DNA from: an uncultured Hungatella sp.
GTDB taxonomy: Bacteria; Bacillota; Clostridia; Lachnospirales; Lachnospiraceae
Direction of reading: 5' to 3'
Length of the DNA stretch: 16,682 bases
Assembly (NCBI GenBank): GCA_910585645.1
Contig: CAJUFP010000047.1
Span: 1 to 16,682 of the forward strand
Under the pieces are notes generated by a model. The model made no database searches. It saw only the letters and a list, made by a program, of their open reading frames with translations, and was not told the origin of the DNA. Each line of letters begins with the position of its first letter. The first letter of the stretch is position 1. The translations under genes were made by a program, and so were the position numbers. Below are positions 13,924-16,682 of this stretch, piece after piece.

Positions 13924-15432
13924 CTACGCTCTCTCAAACCCAGCCTTCTTCAAAAAGCGCTCAAAGAACATCCGCCCCTCATCCGTACACTTATAGACGC
14001 CGGAGTCCTCCAGTACCCGCTCAAATACCAGTCCAACCTCAGCCTTTAAGATCTCCTGCACATTCTCCTTTGTCACCGCGTCATACTTTGGAAGGAACTC
14101 CTTCACCCACTGCTCATGCTTCGCAATGGTCTCATTCTCCCCGATGGCCTTTCCTTCCACAATATACTCTCCCAGAAGAGCCAGCTCCTCCCGCAGTCTG
14201 GAGGGCAGAACTGCCAGGCCCATGACCTCGATGAGGCCGATATTCTCCTTCTTAATATGGTGCAGCTCCTGGTGGGGATGGTACACGCCCAGAGGAAACT
14301 CCTCCGTAGTAAGGTTATTGCGCAGCACCAGATCCAGCTCGAAGAAGGCTCCGTTTTTCCTGGCAATGGGCGTGATGGTATTGTGAGGCTCCCCGTCTGT
14401 CTCTGCAAAGATAAATGCCTCCTCATCCGTGTAGCCTCTCCAGGCTTTCAGGATGATCTCGCCCAGCTCCACCAGCCTGTCGCTGTCCTTTGCCCTTAAC
14501 CGGATCACAGACATAGGCCAGTACACGATCCCCGCCTCCACGTCCTCAAATTCTTTTTTCTTAAACTTTTTCTCCATGGGAGCTTTGGCCATGGCAAAGG
14601 TGTAATGACCTCCCTGGAAATGATCGTGGCTTAAGATGGAGCCGCCCACAATGGGAAGATCCGCGTTGGATCCCAGGAAGTAGTGGGGGAACAGCTCCAC
14701 AAAATCAAACAGCTTGATAAAGGTAGCCCGCTCGATCTTCATGGGAACGTGTTGGCCGTTAAACACGATGCAGTGCTCGTTGTAATACACATATGGAGAA
14801 TACTGGAACCCCCATGGGCTGTCATTGATGGTAATGGGGATGATCCGGTGGTTGTTTCTGGCCGGATGATTGGCCCTGCCCGCATAGCCCACATTTTCCA
14901 TACACAGAAGGCACTTGGGATACCCGCTCTGCTTGGCCAGTTTGGCCGCGGCAATGGCCTTAGGGTCCTTCTCAGGCTTTGACAGATTGATAGTGATATC
15001 CAGATCCCCGTACTTTGAGGCTGCCACCCACTTCATATCCTTGCACACCCGGTATCTGCGGATGTAGTCAGAATCCTGGCTTAATTTATAAAAATAATCG
15101 GTGGCCGCCTTAGGCGAATCCTGATACTTCTTCCAGAAGGCGTGGACCACCTCCACCGGCCTTGGCATAAGGCAGTTCATAAGCCTTGTGTCAAAAAGAT
15201 CCCGATAGGTAATGTTGTCCTCCGGCATCACTCCCGTCTCGTGGGCGTAATCCATCAGCTCCTTTAACACCGCCTCCAGATCCACAGGCTCCCTTCCAGG
15301 GTCCGTCTCCTCATACTCGTCCATGTGCAGCACGTCCAGGATCTGGTTCGTAGCGTAGATCCTGTCCACCTCCGTAATAAGCCCTGTGTCCAATCCGTAC
15401 CGCACCAGTTTGCTGATCGCTTCGTATACCAT
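13924..15432 (-). CDS. galT: UDP-glucose--hexose-1-phosphate uridylyltransferase (class II GalT)
   Basis: 502 residues, the length of the Firmicutes class II GalT (about 490-510). It transfers UMP from UDP-glucose to galactose-1-phosphate in the Leloir pathway, in the cytoplasm. Family features: the N-terminal VYEAISKLVRYGLDTGLI, the PKCLLCMENVGYAGR segment, PWGFQYSPYVYYNEHCIV, and the histidine-rich site GGSILSHDHFQGGHY. The start at 15432 has GGAGAGGG five nt upstream; a TTG at 15447 lies within that ribosome site and is rejected. galK and galE are not in the window, so this copy is outside a complete gal operon here. A TATAAT at 15473-15478 suggests its own promoter. Confidence 0.95.
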   Translation of the reverse strand: MVYEAISKLVRYGLDTGLITEVDRIYATNQILDVLHMDEYEETDPGREPVDLEAVLKELMDYAHETGVMPEDNITYRDLFDTRLMNCLMPRPVEVVHAFWKKYQDSPKAATDYFYKLSQDSDYIRRYRVCKDMKWVAASKYGDLDITINLSKPEKDPKAIAAAKLAKQSGYPKCLLCMENVGYAGRANHPARNNHRIIPITINDSPWGFQYSPYVYYNEHCIVFNGQHVPMKIERATFIKLFDFVELFPHYFLGSNADLPIVGGSILSHDHFQGGHYTFAMAKAPMEKKFKKKEFEDVEAGIVYWPMSVIRLRAKDSDRLVELGEIILKAWRGYTDEEAFIFAETDGEPHNTITPIARKNGAFFELDLVLRNNLTTEEFPLGVYHPHQELHHIKKENIGLIEVMGLAVLPSRLREELALLGEYIVEGKAIGENETIAKHEQWVKEFLPKYDAVTKENVQEILKAEVGLVFERVLEDSGVYKCTDEGRMFFERFLKKAGFERA

Positions 15433-15472
15433 CTTTACCCTCTCCAATCATATGTTTTTTCCACTCGGTTCC

Positions 15473-15478
15473 ATTATA
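15473..15478 (-). promoter_or_regulatory. -10 element of the galT promoter
   Basis: A perfect TATAAT on the minus strand about 41 bp before the galT ATG. The -35 position holds a T-rich sequence (TGTTTT) without clear consensus, so the promoter may need an activator or the AT-rich upstream tract. Confidence 0.5.
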
Positions 15479-15543
15479 ATATATTTCCGGAGAAAAAAAC
15501 ATAGAAAATCTATCACTTTTGTTATGGTTTCTTCCCCCTTCTC

Positions 15544-16062
15544 CTACTTTGGCATCTTCCCCACAAACTTCCGGATCCGCTCCGTCACAAGTCCCCCCAG
15601 CAGCCCGATCACCCCGCCGGCCACTACCCCCGCAGCCATGAGAAATGGCAGGTAATAGAAAACCCCGGCTGTCTCCGTCACCAGGGCCGCCACAGTAAGC
15701 TGCCCGATATTGTGCCCGATCCCTCCGATGATGCTGACTCCGATCTGACTGAACCAGTTGGCCTTTCGGAATAAGATCATAAGAACCAGGCTCAGGGCGC
15801 CTCCCGCAAGACCGTACACCATACTGAACAGATTGCCAAACGTGCAGCCCACCAGCACGATGCGGATCAGAGAAACCGCCACCGTCCCCTTAACCCCCAC
15901 AGTATACAATCCCACAATCGTCACCAGATTGGCCAGCCCCAGTTTCACGCCGGGAATGGGAATCGGAATGGGAATGATGGCTTCCAGATAACTGAAGATA
16001 AATGCCAGACTGATGAGCATCCCATATGTGGCCACCAGTCTCCCCGTCCTGTTTGCTTTCAT
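15544..16062 (-). CDS. Gx transporter family membrane protein (ECF S-component-like)
   Basis: 172 residues, nearly all hydrophobic, with about five or six membrane segments. The pattern SLAFIFSYLEAIIPIPIPIPGVKLGLANLVTIVGLY, with G-x-K-L-G-L-A-N after a Pro-rich loop, is the hallmark of the Gx_transp family (often misnamed heptaprenyl diphosphate synthase component I). These resemble substrate-binding components of ECF vitamin transporters. They are frequently encoded beside FMN-binding proteins, where a role in flavin or quinone supply for extracytosolic electron transfer has been proposed. GAGGTG precedes the ATG. It lies 60 bp after the tandem FMN-binding gene with an intrinsic terminator in between, suggesting attenuated read-through expression. 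Confidence 0.85.
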   Translation of the reverse strand: MKANRTGRLVATYGMLISLAFIFSYLEAIIPIPIPIPGVKLGLANLVTIVGLYTVGVKGTVAVSLIRIVLVGCTFGNLFSMVYGLAGGALSLVLMILFRKANWFSQIGVSIIGGIGHNIGQLTVAALVTETAGVFYYLPFLMAAGVVAGGVIGLLGGLVTERIRKFVGKMPK

Positions 16063-16076
16063 GTGTCACCTCACTG

Positions 16077-16108
16077 TAAAAAGGAGCAGACAGTAATCTG
16101 CCTGCTCC
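16077..16108 (-). terminator. Intrinsic terminator/attenuator between FMN-binding and Gx genes
   Basis: 11-bp stem (arms 16098-16108 and 16083-16093, one G-U pair in RNA) with a 4-nt loop, followed on the minus strand by five T (16082-16078). It lies 15 nt after the FMN-binding stop codon and about 15 nt before the Gx start codon, so read-through is needed for Gx expression unless there is a hidden promoter. Confidence 0.8.
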
Positions 16109-16122
16109 CTTGCTCTTTTTCT

Positions 16123-16682
16123 TTATTTCGCCTGGTCAAGAGCGGCCTGCACTGCCTTTTTCGCCGCTTCGCTGGTAACGGTACACCCCGCAACCCCGTC
16201 CACGTCAGCAGAACCTGCCTCCGCAAAGGCCGGCCCCAGCTTCTTTAAGGCTTCTCCGCCAAGCTCCGGGGTCTCGCCGGATCCTTTCAGCTCCACGGAC
16301 TCGATGCCATTATCGCCCACCACCACCGTGGCCGTCACATCACCGCCAAAGCCCTTGGCGCTTCCCTCATAGGTTCCGGCTTTCAAGCTCCCCGAATCAC
16401 CCTCAGCGCCGGCCTCGGCCTGACCGCCTTTGGCTCCCTCCAGAGCAGCCTCCACGGCTTTCTTTGCCGCGTCGCTGGTGACGGTGCAGCCTGCTACCCC
16501 GTCCACATCAGCGGAACCTGCCTCCACAAAGGCCGGGCCTAATTTCTTAAGGGCTTCCCCGCCAAGCTCCGGAGTCTCGCCGGACCCTTTCAGTTCTACG
16601 GACTCAATTCCGGCGTCCCCGATCACCACTGTGGCTGTCACGTCGCCGCCAAAGCCTTTGGCGCTTCCCTCATAGGTTCCGG
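16123..16682 (-). CDS. Tandem FMN-binding domain protein (5' end beyond window)
   Basis: The open frame runs through the window edge; about 186 residues of the C-terminal part are visible. It contains one complete FMN-binding domain and most of a second, each of about 80 residues: GTYEGSAKGFGGDVTATVV, then IESVELKGSGETPELGG, then DVDGVAGCTVTS. They are joined by a Gly/Ala/Glu-rich linker. The attachment motif reads D-G-V-A-G-C-T instead of the usual D-x-x-(S/T)-G-A-T; the last Thr would carry covalent FMN. Such multi-flavin proteins act outside the cytoplasmic membrane as electron carriers and need ApbE for loading. Signal peptide and anchor lie outside the window. The gene neighbours the Gx transporter family gene, a recurrent partner. 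Confidence 0.88.
   Translation of the reverse strand, partial: GTYEGSAKGFGGDVTATVVIGDAGIESVELKGSGETPELGGEALKKLGPAFVEAGSADVDGVAGCTVTSDAAKKAVEAALEGAKGGQAEAGAEGDSGSLKAGTYEGSAKGFGGDVTATVVVGDNGIESVELKGSGETPELGGEALKKLGPAFAEAGSADVDGVAGCTVTSEAAKKAVQAALDQAK
16130..16682 (-). repeat. Tandem 303-bp coding repeat (FMN-binding domain plus linker)
   Basis: The segment at about 16130-16380 recurs at about 16433-16682 with a 303-bp period (101 codons). Protein copies differ at only a few positions (for example PAFVEAG versus PAFAEAG, TSDAAKK versus TSEAAKK), while many DNA differences are silent. This shows duplication followed by purifying selection or concerted evolution. More copies may lie beyond the window edge. 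Confidence 0.85.

Overview
The window looks like chromosomal DNA from an anaerobic Firmicute, most likely a gut Lachnospiraceae/Clostridia species. The clues are class II (Firmicutes-type) GalT, GHKL sensor kinases paired with LytTR response regulators, a Gx-type ECF substrate-binding membrane protein next to an FMN-binding protein, strong AGGAGG-like ribosome binding sites and minus-strand-dominated operons. The species was not identified. No tRNA, rRNA, transposase, integrase or CRISPR array was seen.

Left region (1-3.8 kb, minus strand): a DUF5684-like membrane protein, a LytTR response regulator and a GHKL sensor kinase form a probable operon. The kinase reading frame is broken at a run of six G. 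Downstream, under what looks like its own regulated promoter, lie a 2x[4Fe-4S] ferredoxin and a NapH-like membrane iron-sulfur protein. They overlap by ATGA and end in a strong terminator.

Centre (3.9-9.9 kb, minus strand): a 706-residue exported (Tat, lipobox) flavoprotein with an FMN-binding domain followed by a fumarate-reductase-type FAD domain. Its substrate pocket motifs do not match fumarate reductase. It has its own promoter, with a 9-12-9 bp direct repeat of LytTR-site geometry just upstream. Further upstream is a four-gene operon: LytTR regulator (TTG start), monoacylglycerol-lipase-like hydrolase, DUF2164 protein and GHKL kinase. The reductase is therefore flanked by two LytTR/GHKL systems.

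Right region (10-16.7 kb): a bacteriohemerythrin (plus strand) behind a structured leader RNA; a short malic enzyme; a HAD phosphatase/phosphoglucomutase-like protein; an unrecognised, AT-richer, membrane-anchored protein (plus strand); galT; a Gx transporter-like protein; and, cut by the window edge, an exported-type protein with tandem near-identical FMN-binding domains.

Inferred theme: electrons from a cytoplasmic ferredoxin pass through a NapH-like membrane protein and extracytosolic flavin domains to an unknown small-molecule acceptor reduced by the 706-residue flavoprotein. The two LytTR systems would tune expression. Hemerythrin (O2/NO/iron handling) and malic enzyme (NADH/pyruvate supply) fit an anaerobic redox lifestyle but are not obviously part of that module.
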